Shown in pieces: positions 24,867 to 32,749 of a DNA stretch of 64,000 bases. The stretch comes from Mycolicibacterium tusciae (GTDB lineage: Bacteria; Actinomycetota; Actinomycetes; Mycobacteriales; Mycobacteriaceae), in NCBI RefSeq assembly GCF_002086795.1, contig NZ_MVIM01000008.1, positions 220,264-284,263 of the forward strand. The letters run 5' to 3'. The translations under genes were made by a program, and so were the position numbers. Each line of letters begins with the position of its first letter. The first letter of the stretch is position 1. Under the pieces are notes generated by a model that worked only from the letters and a program-made list of their open reading frames with translations, had not been told where the DNA came from and did not search any database.

Positions 24867-26410
24867 CAGCCGCCCCGGGTGGCCAGGAACTTGTCGAGCT
24901 CCTCGACCGCGTGGTTGATCGTGAACGTCGCCGGCTCTTGGCGCGGCGGAAACTCCTTGAAGGTCTCCAGGAACTGTGTCGCGATCGCCGAGCCGTAGAG
25001 CACCAGGAAGATGCGGTCTATCACCCAGTCCCAGTATGTGTTTGACGTGATGTCCGCGCGTTCGAACGGGTCGGTCCGCAGATTGAACAACTTCGGCGCA
25101 CGCAACGGGGTGAATGGCTCGAACCAGATCTGCAGGGTGCCCTGGCAGCGCTGCTCCTGGAACACGACCTTCCAATTCTCGGCGCGGATGCCCAGGACAT
25201 CGCAGTCGTCGGAGAAGTAGATCATTCCTCGCCGCGGACTCTTATCGACCTCACCGGTCAGATACGGCAGCAGGTTGAAGCCGTCGATGTGCACCTTGTA
25301 GGTTGTGTCGCCGGCCTGGTGGCCCTTCTTGAGTTTCTCGACGATGTCGGGGTCACCCGCGGCGGCCAGGAATGTCGGCAGCCAATCATGATGCTGGACA
25401 ATCTCGTTAGAGACGCTGCGCGGCTTGATCTTCCCGGTCCAGCGGATCATCTCGGGTATCCGGAAGGCGCCCTCCCAGTTGGTGGCCTTCTCACTGCGGA
25501 ACGGGGTCGTCGCACCGTCAGGCCAGCTGTTGGCGTGCGGCCCGTTGTCGGTTGAGTAGATGACGATGGTGTCCTCAGCGATCCCGAGTTCGTCAACGAG
25601 ATCCAGCAGCGTGCCGACATTGCGGTCGTGGTCGATCATCGTGTCGTGGTACGGCGACTGCCAGCGTCCCGCCTGCCCGCGGCTCTCGGGCTTCGTGTGG
25701 GTCCGGAAGTGCATATGCGTCATGTTCATCCACACGAAGAACGGAGTATCCGCCTCGTGCTGACGCCGGATGAAATCCACACACGCTGAAGTCGTCTCGT
25801 CGTCGATGGTCTCCATTCGCTCCTTCGTCAGCGGTCCCGTGTCCTCGATTCGCTGCTTGCCCACGGGGCCGTACCGGTCGTCGACCTCGCCGGAATCCTC
25901 CTCGGTCGCCCACGAGTGGATGACCCCACGGGGGAGCAACGCCTTGCGGAGCAGCGGTGCCTCCTCGGCCGTCGGATAGTCCTCATGCTCGGGTTCTTCC
26001 TCGGCGTTGAGGTGGTACAGGTTGCCGAAGAACTCGTCGAATCCGTGCGCGGTCGGCAGAAACTTGTTCAGGTCGCCGAGGTGGTTCTTGCCGAACTGTC
26101 CGGTGGCGTAACCCATCGGTTTGAGGAGTTCGGCGATTGTCGGGTCCTCCTTTTGCAGGCCGATGTCCACACCTGGCATACCGACCTTGCTCATGCCGGT
26201 GCGGTAGACGCTCTGCCCGGTGATGAACGACGACCGGCCCGCTGTGCAACTCTGCTCGCCGTAGGAATCGGTGAAAAGCATTCCCTCGTCGGCGATCCGG
26301 TCGATGTTGGGGGTGAAGTAGCCCATCATTCCGCGGCTGTAACAACTGAGGTTGGAGATTCCGATGTCGTCACCCCAGATGACGAGAATGTTCGGCTTGG
26401 AATCGGGCAT
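24866..26410 (-). CDS. Arylsulfatase (type I, CTAGR motif), paralogue 1
   Basis: A 514-residue alkaline-phosphatase-fold sulfatase. The formylglycine site is Cys55 in QSCTAGRSSF, a CxAxR variant of CxPxR. Metal ligands are Asp14/Asp15 (WGDDIG) and DN in YSTDNGPH, with Lys in GKNHLGD and His in NMTHMHF. No signal peptide is present, so it is probably cytosolic. GGGAA precedes the ATG by 6 nt. It is very similar to the adjacent upstream gene, with 48 bp between them. It hydrolyses a sulfate ester, possibly of a sterol given the surrounding KstR-type sites (inference). Confidence 0.92.
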   Translation of the reverse strand: MPDSKPNILVIWGDDIGISNLSCYSRGMMGYFTPNIDRIADEGMLFTDSYGEQSCTAGRSSFITGQSVYRTGMSKVGMPGVDIGLQKEDPTIAELLKPMGYATGQFGKNHLGDLNKFLPTAHGFDEFFGNLYHLNAEEEPEHEDYPTAEEAPLLRKALLPRGVIHSWATEEDSGEVDDRYGPVGKQRIEDTGPLTKERMETIDDETTSACVDFIRRQHEADTPFFVWMNMTHMHFRTHTKPESRGQAGRWQSPYHDTMIDHDRNVGTLLDLVDELGIAEDTIVIYSTDNGPHANSWPDGATTPFRSEKATNWEGAFRIPEMIRWTGKIKPRSVSNEIVQHHDWLPTFLAAAGDPDIVEKLKKGHQAGDTTYKVHIDGFNLLPYLTGEVDKSPRRGMIYFSDDCDVLGIRAENWKVVFQEQRCQGTLQIWFEPFTPLRAPKLFNLRTDPFERADITSNTYWDWVIDRIFLVLYGSAIATQFLETFKEFPPRQEPATFTINHAVEELDKFLATRGG

Positions 26411-26458
26411 GCGCAGTTCCCTTCTTGAATTGTGTTGGCCATCGGTGGCGGGCAGGAC

Positions 26459-28012
26459 CTAATCGGACGCCAAGAAATCCTCGAGCTTCTTGACAATCTG
26501 GTCGACGCTGAAGCTGGCGGGCTCGTGTCGTGGCGGGAACTCTTTGAACGTGTCGAGGAACTGCGCCGCCATCGCGGTCGCGTAGAAGACGAAGAAGTCG
26601 CGGCGCAGGAACCACTCGTAGTACGTGTTCGATGTGATGTCGGCGTACTCGAACGGGTCGGTGCGAAGGTTGAACAGCTTCGGCACCCGCAGAGGCGTGA
26701 ATGGCTCCGCCCAGGTCCGAAGAGTGCCCTGGCAGCGCTGCTCGGCGAAGACGATCTTCCAGTTCTCGAAGCGCATCCCTACCAGTTCCGCATCGTCGTT
26801 GAAGTAGAAGAAGCCTCGTCGCGGGCTGTGCTCGACCTCACCCATCAGGTAATGCATCAGGTTGAACCCGTCGATATGAACTTTGTACTCTCGCTCATTC
26901 CCGGCGGACCCGATCTTCAAGCCCTTCTTTAGCTTTTCGCTGACATCGGGGTCGCCTGCGGCGGCCAGCAGCGTCGGCAGCCAGTCGTGGTGCTGGATGA
27001 TGTCGTTGGATACCGTGCCCGCCGTGATCTTCCCTGGCCAGCGGATCAACTCCGGAACTCGATACGCACCTTCCCAGTTCGTGTTCTTCTCGCTGCGGAA
27101 CGGCGTGGTGCCTGCGTCCGGCCATGAGTTGCGGTGCGGGCCGTTGTCGGTCGAATAGATGACGATGGTGTCGTCCGCGATGCCGAGGTCGTCCAGCACA
27201 TCGAGGACGGTGCCGACGTTCTTGTCGTGGTCGATCATCGCGTCGTGGTACTCGGATTGCCACAAACCTGCCTGGCCCTTGCTGCCGGGCTTCAGGTGTG
27301 TGTACAGGTGCATGTGGGTGAAGTTGCACCAGACGAAGAACGGGTTGCCTGCGTCGTGCTGCCGCTTGATGTAGTCGACGGTGGCGTCGGCGATGTCGTC
27401 GTCGATGGTCTCCATGCGCTTGCCGGTCAGCGGGCCGGTGTCTTCGATGGTCTGCTTGCCAACCGGGCCGAACTTCTCGTCGTCGGGTTCCGTCGACACC
27501 TCATCGAGGGCCTTGCACTTCAGGACACCGCGGGGCAGCGCCGTGTCGTACAGCCGCGGGAACTGGTCCTTGTGCGGGTAGTCGAACTGCTCGGGCTCCT
27601 CCTCGGCGTTCAGGTGGTACAGGTTGCCGAAGAACTCGTCGAACCCGTGGACGGTCGGCAGATACTTGTTGAGATCGCCGAAGTGGTTCTTGCCGAACTG
27701 CCCGGTCGCATAGCCAAGCGGCTTGAGCAACTCGGCGATGGTGGGGTCCTCGGCGGACCAGCCGATGTCCACACCAGGCACGCCGACCTTGCTCATCCCG
27801 GTGCGGTAGACGCTTTGTCCACTGATGAAGGCCGCACGGCCCGCGGTGCAGCTTTGCTCGCCGTAAGAGTCGGTGAAGCGCATGCCCTCGGCGGCTATGC
27901 GGTCGATGTTCGGCGTGCGGTAACCCATCATGCCGTCGCTGTAACAGCTGAGGTTTGAGATGCCGATGTCGTCGCCCCAGATCACCAGAATGTTCGGTTT
28001 TCCGTCGGGCAT
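26459..28012 (-). CDS. Arylsulfatase (type I, CTAGR motif), paralogue 2
   Basis: A 517-residue sulfatase, a tandem paralogue of the next gene. It has Cys55 in QSCTAGRAAF, WGDDIGISNL, GKNHFGD and YSTDNGPHRNSW, and a shared C-terminal tail EFPPRHEPASFS. The ATG at 28012 (MPDGKPNILV) is preferred over the ATG at 28018 because AGGAG lies 6 nt upstream of the former but abuts the latter, and the paralogue starts the same way. It is the first gene of the operon sulfatase-sulfatase-HAD-FGE. The divergent region to 28177 shows no KstR-type site. Confidence 0.92.
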   Translation of the reverse strand: MPDGKPNILVIWGDDIGISNLSCYSDGMMGYRTPNIDRIAAEGMRFTDSYGEQSCTAGRAAFISGQSVYRTGMSKVGVPGVDIGWSAEDPTIAELLKPLGYATGQFGKNHFGDLNKYLPTVHGFDEFFGNLYHLNAEEEPEQFDYPHKDQFPRLYDTALPRGVLKCKALDEVSTEPDDEKFGPVGKQTIEDTGPLTGKRMETIDDDIADATVDYIKRQHDAGNPFFVWCNFTHMHLYTHLKPGSKGQAGLWQSEYHDAMIDHDKNVGTVLDVLDDLGIADDTIVIYSTDNGPHRNSWPDAGTTPFRSEKNTNWEGAYRVPELIRWPGKITAGTVSNDIIQHHDWLPTLLAAAGDPDVSEKLKKGLKIGSAGNEREYKVHIDGFNLMHYLMGEVEHSPRRGFFYFNDDAELVGMRFENWKIVFAEQRCQGTLRTWAEPFTPLRVPKLFNLRTDPFEYADITSNTYYEWFLRRDFFVFYATAMAAQFLDTFKEFPPRHEPASFSVDQIVKKLEDFLASD

Positions 28013-28176
28013 CGCCATCTCCTAGTAGGTCGTTGAACGAACGCTATGCGGCGTCAACAGAAGTCGTCGGCGGAAAGGAGAGGCTCTCAGCAGAAACTTA
28101 CGTGCGCGTTTTCGGGCCCATGAACGACTGGAGAGGAGCAGTCTGTACGTACCAGGCAGAGGGCGGAGACCCAAAC

Positions 28177-28455
28177 ATGTACGACAGAGATCTGACCAAC
28201 ACGTGGCGCATCGAGATCCGGTTCGATGAGGACGAGACGCATACGCATGCGACCGTCCGTGTCGACATCGACGACGACGACAGCATGACCGCCGTTGGCG
28301 ACGCCCGCCGCAATCCCAGGGACCCCAGCCAGCCCATGATCGGTGAGGAGATCGCCGCGGCGCGTGGGCTGATCGCCCTCGGTACCGAACTCTTACACCG
28401 GGCCGGGTCGCGGATCGAGGCTGTCACCCGACACCCCGTTCACCTCGTCAGCTGA
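28177..28455 (+). CDS. DUF1876 (Rv1738-like dsRBD-fold) protein
   Basis: A 92-residue protein. VGDARRNPRDPSQPMIGEEIAAARGLIALGTELLHRAGSRIEAVTRHPVHLVS follows the Rv1738/Rv2632c pattern (parts: ARxNPxDxxxPxIGDELxxARAL, IEAVTHxP). Rv1738 is dormancy-induced and structurally resembles ribosome hibernation factors. The ATG at 28177 has GGAG about 9 nt upstream; an in-frame ATG at 28120 would lengthen it by 19 residues. No clear DosR box was found upstream. It is divergent from the sulfatase operon and convergent with 3beta-HSD, 19 bp away. Confidence 0.8.
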   Translation: MYDRDLTNTWRIEIRFDEDETHTHATVRVDIDDDDSMTAVGDARRNPRDPSQPMIGEEIAAARGLIALGTELLHRAGSRIEAVTRHPVHLVS

Positions 28456-28474
28456 CGCGGTACGGCGAAAGGGA

Positions 28475-29587
28475 TCAGCCTTCGGGCGGTGCGGTGCCGG
28501 CGATGCTGACGGCCGGCGCATCGCCTTCGTTCTTGATCTTGTGGAAAAGGTCGACGTAGTAGGGCAAGCACTCTTTCATTGCCTGCTCGGTGGTGAACAG
28601 CGGCTCGTACCCGAGGTCGCGCTTCGCTTTCGCGATCGAGAAGTAGTTGTCGAGGTACAGCCGTTCGACGCCGAGGGGTTCGATCATCGGCTTGGGGATG
28701 CCGAACTTGAAATGGAACCACTGCCACACCGTCATCGCGAACCACACCAGCCGGCCGGGCACGCGGATCTTGGGGTAACGCTGGCCGCACGCCTCCACCA
28801 CGGGCCGGGAGAACTCGAACATGTTGATCGGGTCGCCGTCGTTGATGAAATATGCCTGGCCCGGTGCGCTCCCGCCGGGCACCAGATGCTGCGCGGCGAG
28901 GATGAAACCATGAATCAGATTGTGCACGTAGGAGTTGTCGAGCTTGACGTTCTTGCCGCCGACCAACACCTTGACGTGTCCGGCGAGCACGCTCTCGAAC
29001 ACCTTGCGGAACATCGTCTGATCGCCTCGGCCCCAGATGCCACTCGGCCGGATCGAGCAGGTGAGCAGGCCGCCCTGACCGTTCTGCGACAGGACGAACT
29101 TCTCCGCGACCACCTTCGTCTCGGTGTAGAGGTCGTTGAACCGCTCGGTGTAGGGCAGGGTTTCGTCTCCGCCGGAGATCTTCTTGCCGCCCATGACGAC
29201 GCTGTTGGACGCGGTGTAGACGAAGCGCTTCACCCCGGCCGCCTGCGCGGCGTGCACCAGGTTCTCGGTGCCCGTGACGTTGACCGAGAAGCTGCGCCTG
29301 CGGTATTCCTCGGTGACCGACGCGCCACCCATCAGGTCGATGATCGCGGCGGTGTGGAACACGGTGTCGACGCCGGCGACGGCGGCGGCGACGGTCTCTT
29401 CGTCGCAGATGTCGCCCTCGAGGACCTCGAGCCGCGGATGTGCCGCGAGCGGCGAGGGCGCGCGATCGAACGAGCGAACGTCGTGTCCGCGCTCCAGTAG
29501 TTCGGTCACCAGGTTGGCGCCGACGAATCCGGAGCCACCGGTGACGAGGACGCGGCCGAGTTCGGTGGTCAACGTTGAATCACCCAT
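28475..29587 (-). CDS. 3beta-hydroxysteroid dehydrogenase/isomerase-like (cholesterol dehydrogenase)
   Basis: A 370-residue extended SDR, the Rv1106c counterpart, converting cholesterol to cholest-4-en-3-one with NAD+. The N-terminal motif is VTGGSGFVGANL. A catalytic YTETK lies in NDLYTETKVVAEK and a Ser in VYTASNSVV. IRPSGIWGRGDQTMF and NSYVHNLIHG are typical of 3beta-HSD. A KstR-type operator lies 15 bp upstream of the ATG. In M. smegmatis the equivalent gene is reported to be KstR-repressed and cholesterol-induced. It carries out the entry step of sterol catabolism. Confidence 0.94.
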   Translation of the reverse strand: MGDSTLTTELGRVLVTGGSGFVGANLVTELLERGHDVRSFDRAPSPLAAHPRLEVLEGDICDEETVAAAVAGVDTVFHTAAIIDLMGGASVTEEYRRRSFSVNVTGTENLVHAAQAAGVKRFVYTASNSVVMGGKKISGGDETLPYTERFNDLYTETKVVAEKFVLSQNGQGGLLTCSIRPSGIWGRGDQTMFRKVFESVLAGHVKVLVGGKNVKLDNSYVHNLIHGFILAAQHLVPGGSAPGQAYFINDGDPINMFEFSRPVVEACGQRYPKIRVPGRLVWFAMTVWQWFHFKFGIPKPMIEPLGVERLYLDNYFSIAKAKRDLGYEPLFTTEQAMKECLPYYVDLFHKIKNEGDAPAVSIAGTAPPEG

Positions 29588-29602
29588 GCCGAGCAGAATA
29601 AC

Positions 29603-29616
29603 TGAAACGTGTTACA
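29603..29616. promoter_or_regulatory. KstR-type operator of the 3beta-HSD gene
   Basis: TGAAACGTGTTACA fits TNNAACNNGTTNNA at all fixed positions and sits in a longer, nearly perfect 20-bp inverted repeat (29600-29619). It ends 15 bp upstream of the 3beta-HSD ATG, over the expected promoter. It lies between that gene and the end of xseB. Confidence 0.85.
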
Positions 29617-29650
29617 GTTTCGACCCTCAATGCCGGAAATCGTTCCGATC

Positions 29651-29863
29651 TCAACTTTCTCCCGCGTCCTTGGCGGCCAGCGCATCCTCCACCCGCTTAC
29701 GCGCTCCGGCGAGGTGTTCCTCGCATCGTTTGGCCAGCTCCTCGCCCCGTTCCCACAACTTCAGCGAGGTGTCCAGGTCCAGTCCGCCCTGCTCCAACTG
29801 CTGCACCACGGCGATCAGCTCATCGCGGGCTTCTTCGTACCCCAGCTGACTAATGGGCTTCAT
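29651..29863 (-). CDS. xseB: Exodeoxyribonuclease VII small subunit
   Basis: A 70-residue protein with the XseB signature. It opens MKPISQLGYEEARDELIAVVQQLEQGGLDLDTSLKLWERGEELAKRCEEHL in outline and is a short helical hairpin. It partners XseA to form exonuclease VII, which degrades single-stranded DNA to oligonucleotides in repair. Its start overlaps the xseA stop by 4 bp, so the two are translationally coupled, as in other mycobacteria (Rv1107c-Rv1108c). Confidence 0.95.
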   Translation of the reverse strand: MKPISQLGYEEARDELIAVVQQLEQGGLDLDTSLKLWERGEELAKRCEEHLAGARKRVEDALAAKDAGES

Positions 29864-31104
29864 TCAATGTCCCCTTCTGGGCCGTCGCTGACAGCCGTGA
29901 TCGCGCCGTCGGCCACCCGGACCCGAAGCCGGACGCCTGACGGCGCGTCGGCGGTGGTCCGCAGCACCCTCCCAGTGCTGAAGGCATCCGGCAGAGTCTG
30001 CACCACCGCGTAGCCGCGGGCGAGCGTCGCCGCGGGCCCCAGTGTGCCCAGCCGCGCCGACAGATGCTCGACCCGGTCGGCTTCGGCGGCCACCAGACGG
30101 GCGATGTCGCGACGGGCCGCCGCTCGTGCGCGATGCACCTCGTCGGAGCGGGCGGTGATTGCGGCCAGCGGTGCGGCGAGCACCGGCCGGCTGCGCAACT
30201 GGTCCAAGTGGTGTTGTTCACGGTGCACCCAGTTCCGCAGTGCACGACCGCCGCGACGGCACAGATCCCGGATGCCGGCCTGTTCGGCGGCGGCGTCGGG
30301 AACGATGCGCTTGGCCGCGTCGGTCGGCGTGGCGGCGCGTACGTCCGCGACCAGATCGCACAGCGGATTGTCGGGTTCGTGACCGATGGCGCTCACGATC
30401 GGCGTTGTGCACCTGGCGATCTCACGGCACAGAGTCTCGTCGTAGAAGGGCAGCAGCGCGTCGATGTCACCACCGCCGCGGGCGATCACGATGACGTCGA
30501 CGTCGGGGTCCGCGTCGAGCTCACGCAGCGCGTCGACGACCTGCGACACCGTGTTGGGGCCCTGGACCGCCGTGTTGCGGATCTCGAACTGCGCTGCGGG
30601 CCAACGACTTTGCGCGATGAAGACGACGTCGCGTTCGGCGGCTGAGGCGCGTCCGGTGATCAGTCCGATGGTGTGCGGCAGAAAGGGCAGCGGCCGCTTG
30701 AGACGCGGATCGAACAGGCCCTCGGCCTCCAGCAGTTTGCGTAATCGTTCGATACGCTCGAGCAGCTCGCCGAGGCCGACAGCGCGAATCTCGCTGACGC
30801 GCAAAGAGACTGTGCCCCGTGCGGTGTGAAACGCCAGCTTGCCGAACATGATGACCTGCACGCCCTCGGCCAGTTCGACCGGCGCGTTCTCTACCAGGTC
30901 CCGTGGGCACACCACGGACAGCGACATGTCGGCGGCCGGGTCACGGAGCATGATGAACGCGACGGTGGGCCGTAGGTTCAGCTGGGCAATCTGGCCCTCG
31001 ACCCAAATGGTGCCCAGTTTGTCGATGTACTTGGCGACGCGGGTGGAAACCGCGCGAACCGGCCAAGGGTTGTCGGGGGACTTACCCGGCTCGGCGTCCG
31101 TCAT
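29860..31104 (-). CDS. xseA: Exodeoxyribonuclease VII large subunit
   Basis: A 414-residue XseA. The N-terminal OB-fold (about residues 10-110) contains WVEGQIAQLN and VQVIMFGKLAFH. The catalytic domain has LITGRASAAERDV, VIVIARGGGDIDALLPFYDE and IGHEPDNPLCDLVADVRAATPTDAA. A coiled-coil arm with WVHREQHHLDQL follows, then the C-terminal LARGYAVVQ motif. It acts with XseB on single-stranded DNA ends. The ATG start lies 21 bp after the end of the lipid-droplet-type gene on the same strand. Confidence 0.96.
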   Translation of the reverse strand: MTDAEPGKSPDNPWPVRAVSTRVAKYIDKLGTIWVEGQIAQLNLRPTVAFIMLRDPAADMSLSVVCPRDLVENAPVELAEGVQVIMFGKLAFHTARGTVSLRVSEIRAVGLGELLERIERLRKLLEAEGLFDPRLKRPLPFLPHTIGLITGRASAAERDVVFIAQSRWPAAQFEIRNTAVQGPNTVSQVVDALRELDADPDVDVIVIARGGGDIDALLPFYDETLCREIARCTTPIVSAIGHEPDNPLCDLVADVRAATPTDAAKRIVPDAAAEQAGIRDLCRRGGRALRNWVHREQHHLDQLRSRPVLAAPLAAITARSDEVHRARAAARRDIARLVAAEADRVEHLSARLGTLGPAATLARGYAVVQTLPDAFSTGRVLRTTADAPSGVRLRVRVADGAITAVSDGPEGDIE

Positions 31105-31125
31105 ATTCCCGCGCGGCTGGGGTCG

Positions 31126-31689
31126 TCACTTCGCGGTCGCGCGAGTGATCCTGTTGGAAAGCAGCGTCTGGAAGGGTGCGCGAGCCTTGGAGGCTTCCTC
31201 GTACGCGAGCAGGGCCTCCAAGTCCGCGACCCGCAGCGTCGTCAGACGCGCCCGCAGCTGTGCCAGGGTGAGCGTCTCGTATTCGAGCTCCTCGACGATC
31301 TCGGGCACGCTTTCTGACGTCGTCCGCACGATCGGCTCGGGCTCGGACTTCTTGTCGGTGGCGGGTTCGCCGCCGGTGAAGAGCGCGAATCGCCCCTCGG
31401 TGAGGCGTTCCCCGTCGGCCACCGGCGTCGCAGGGGCGTCCTCGAGGTCCTCGTCAAAGGTGGCCCATTCGGGCTGCTCGTCCTTCGGCGGAAAGAGCGA
31501 CTCGAGGGTCTCGTCGCCCTTGATCACCAGGTCAGCGACGTCCTGCTGCATTTTCATGACGAGGTGCGCGAGCTGACTGGCCACGGTCATCGGGTACGTG
31601 AGTATGGTCTGCGGAATCTTGCGGGTTTCCTCGATGGCGGTCACTGCCGCCCCTATGAGCAGACGGACCCCATATGGTGCGGTTGCCAT
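31126..31689 (-). CDS. Rv1109c-like lipid-droplet-associated protein
   Basis: A 187-residue protein of the Rv1109c type, generally annotated as lipid-droplet-associated in mycobacteria. An amphipathic N-terminal part (MATAPYGVRLLIGAAVTAIEETRKIPQTILTYP, about residues 1-33) and MTVASQLAHLVMKMQQDVADLVIKGDETLE could bind membranes or droplets. An acidic, Pro-rich middle follows. The tail is a helical domain (LRARLTTLRVADLEALLAYEEASKARAPFQTLLSNRI), found at the end of several actinobacterial proteins. The ATG at 31689 is chosen by homology. It is divergent from ispH (53 bp between starts). The droplet role comes from annotation practice, not from this sequence. Confidence 0.8.
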   Translation of the reverse strand: MATAPYGVRLLIGAAVTAIEETRKIPQTILTYPMTVASQLAHLVMKMQQDVADLVIKGDETLESLFPPKDEQPEWATFDEDLEDAPATPVADGERLTEGRFALFTGGEPATDKKSEPEPIVRTTSESVPEIVEELEYETLTLAQLRARLTTLRVADLEALLAYEEASKARAPFQTLLSNRITRATAK

Positions 31690-31705
31690 GGCCTCCACCC
31701 TACGG

Positions 31706-31736
31706 TTGGCCTGATTACCCCGCGGGTCAGTACCCT
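31706..31736 (+). promoter_or_regulatory. Candidate promoter of ispH
   Basis: TTGGCC (31706-31711) and TACCCT (31731-31736) are separated by 19 bp. The -10 ends 6 nt before the ATG at 31743, compatible with a leaderless transcript. Confidence 0.45.
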
Positions 31737-31742
31737 GGAAAC

Positions 31743-32744
31743 ATGCCACCGACTATCAATATGGGGATTCCGGGCGCTTCGAGCTCGGTCACCGGTGGCG
31801 TCGCAGGCAAACGGGTGCTGCTGGCCGAGCCGCGCGGCTACTGCGCCGGGGTCGACCGCGCCGTCGAGACCGTGGAGCGCGCACTCGAGAAGCACGGCGC
31901 GCCGGTATACGTACGCCACGAGATCGTTCACAACGTGCACGTCGTGGAGACGCTGGCCAAGGCGGGCGCGATCTTCGTCGAGGAAACCGACGAGGTGCCC
32001 GAGGGGGCCATCGTGGTGTTCTCCGCCCACGGCGTGGCCCCGACGGTGCATCAGACCGCCGCCGAGCGCAATCTGAAGGTCATCGACGCGACGTGCCCGC
32101 TGGTCACCAAGGTGCACAACGAGGCCAAACGTTTCGCCCGGGACGACTACGACATTCTGCTGATCGGTCACGAAGGCCACGAAGAGGTGGTGGGCACCGC
32201 CGGTGAGGCGCCCGATCACGTGCAGTTGGTCGACGGGCCCGATTCCGTGGACAACGTCACGATCCGCGACGAGAACAAGATCATCTGGCTGTCGCAGACC
32301 ACGCTGAGCGTGGACGAGACGATGGAGACCGTGCGCCGACTGCGGGAACGCTTCCCGACGCTGCAGGATCCGCCCAGCGACGACATCTGCTACGCCACCC
32401 AGAACCGCCAGGTCGCGGTCAAGGCGATGGCGCCGGAATGCCAGCTGGTGATCGTTGTGGGGTCGCGCAACTCGTCGAACTCCGTGCGGTTGGTGGAGGT
32501 CGCGCTCAACGCGGGTTCCGATGCCGGCTATCTGGTCGACTACGCCGAGGACATCGACCCGGCGTGGCTCGAAGGGGTGACGACCGTCGGCATCACATCG
32601 GGTGCGTCGGTGCCGGAACTGCTAGTGCGGGGTGTGCTCGAGCGTCTCGCCGAGTATGGCTACGACACGGTGCAGCCGGTCACCACAGCCAACGAGACGC
32701 TGGTTTTCGCCCTGCCCAGAGAGATCCGGCCGGCGCGCGTCTAG
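31743..32744 (+). CDS. ispH: 4-hydroxy-3-methylbut-2-enyl diphosphate reductase
   Basis: A 333-residue [4Fe-4S] enzyme (LytB2, Rv1110 type) producing IPP and DMAPP, the last step of the MEP pathway. The three cluster ligands are Cys34 (GYCAGV), Cys118 (DATCPLV) and Cys216 (DICYATQN). His residues in VRHEIVHN and FSAHGVAP and the TQNRQ motif complete the active site. The ATG at 31743 begins MPPTINMGIPGAS, matching the family start, and follows a -10 box. It supplies isoprenoid precursors to enzymes such as the Z-FPP synthase at 3.1 kb. Convergent with the DUF6542-type gene, 5 bp away. Confidence 0.97.
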   Translation: MPPTINMGIPGASSSVTGGVAGKRVLLAEPRGYCAGVDRAVETVERALEKHGAPVYVRHEIVHNVHVVETLAKAGAIFVEETDEVPEGAIVVFSAHGVAPTVHQTAAERNLKVIDATCPLVTKVHNEAKRFARDDYDILLIGHEGHEEVVGTAGEAPDHVQLVDGPDSVDNVTIRDENKIIWLSQTTLSVDETMETVRRLRERFPTLQDPPSDDICYATQNRQVAVKAMAPECQLVIVVGSRNSSNSVRLVEVALNAGSDAGYLVDYAEDIDPAWLEGVTTVGITSGASVPELLVRGVLERLAEYGYDTVQPVTTANETLVFALPREIRPARV

Positions 32745-32749
32745 CTGGG

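Noticed and set aside
28030..28040. TCGTTGAACGA palindrome before the sulfatase operon
   Set aside because: It is short and does not fit KstR (AAC before GTT) or other operators I know. It may be chance, so it is not listed as a site.
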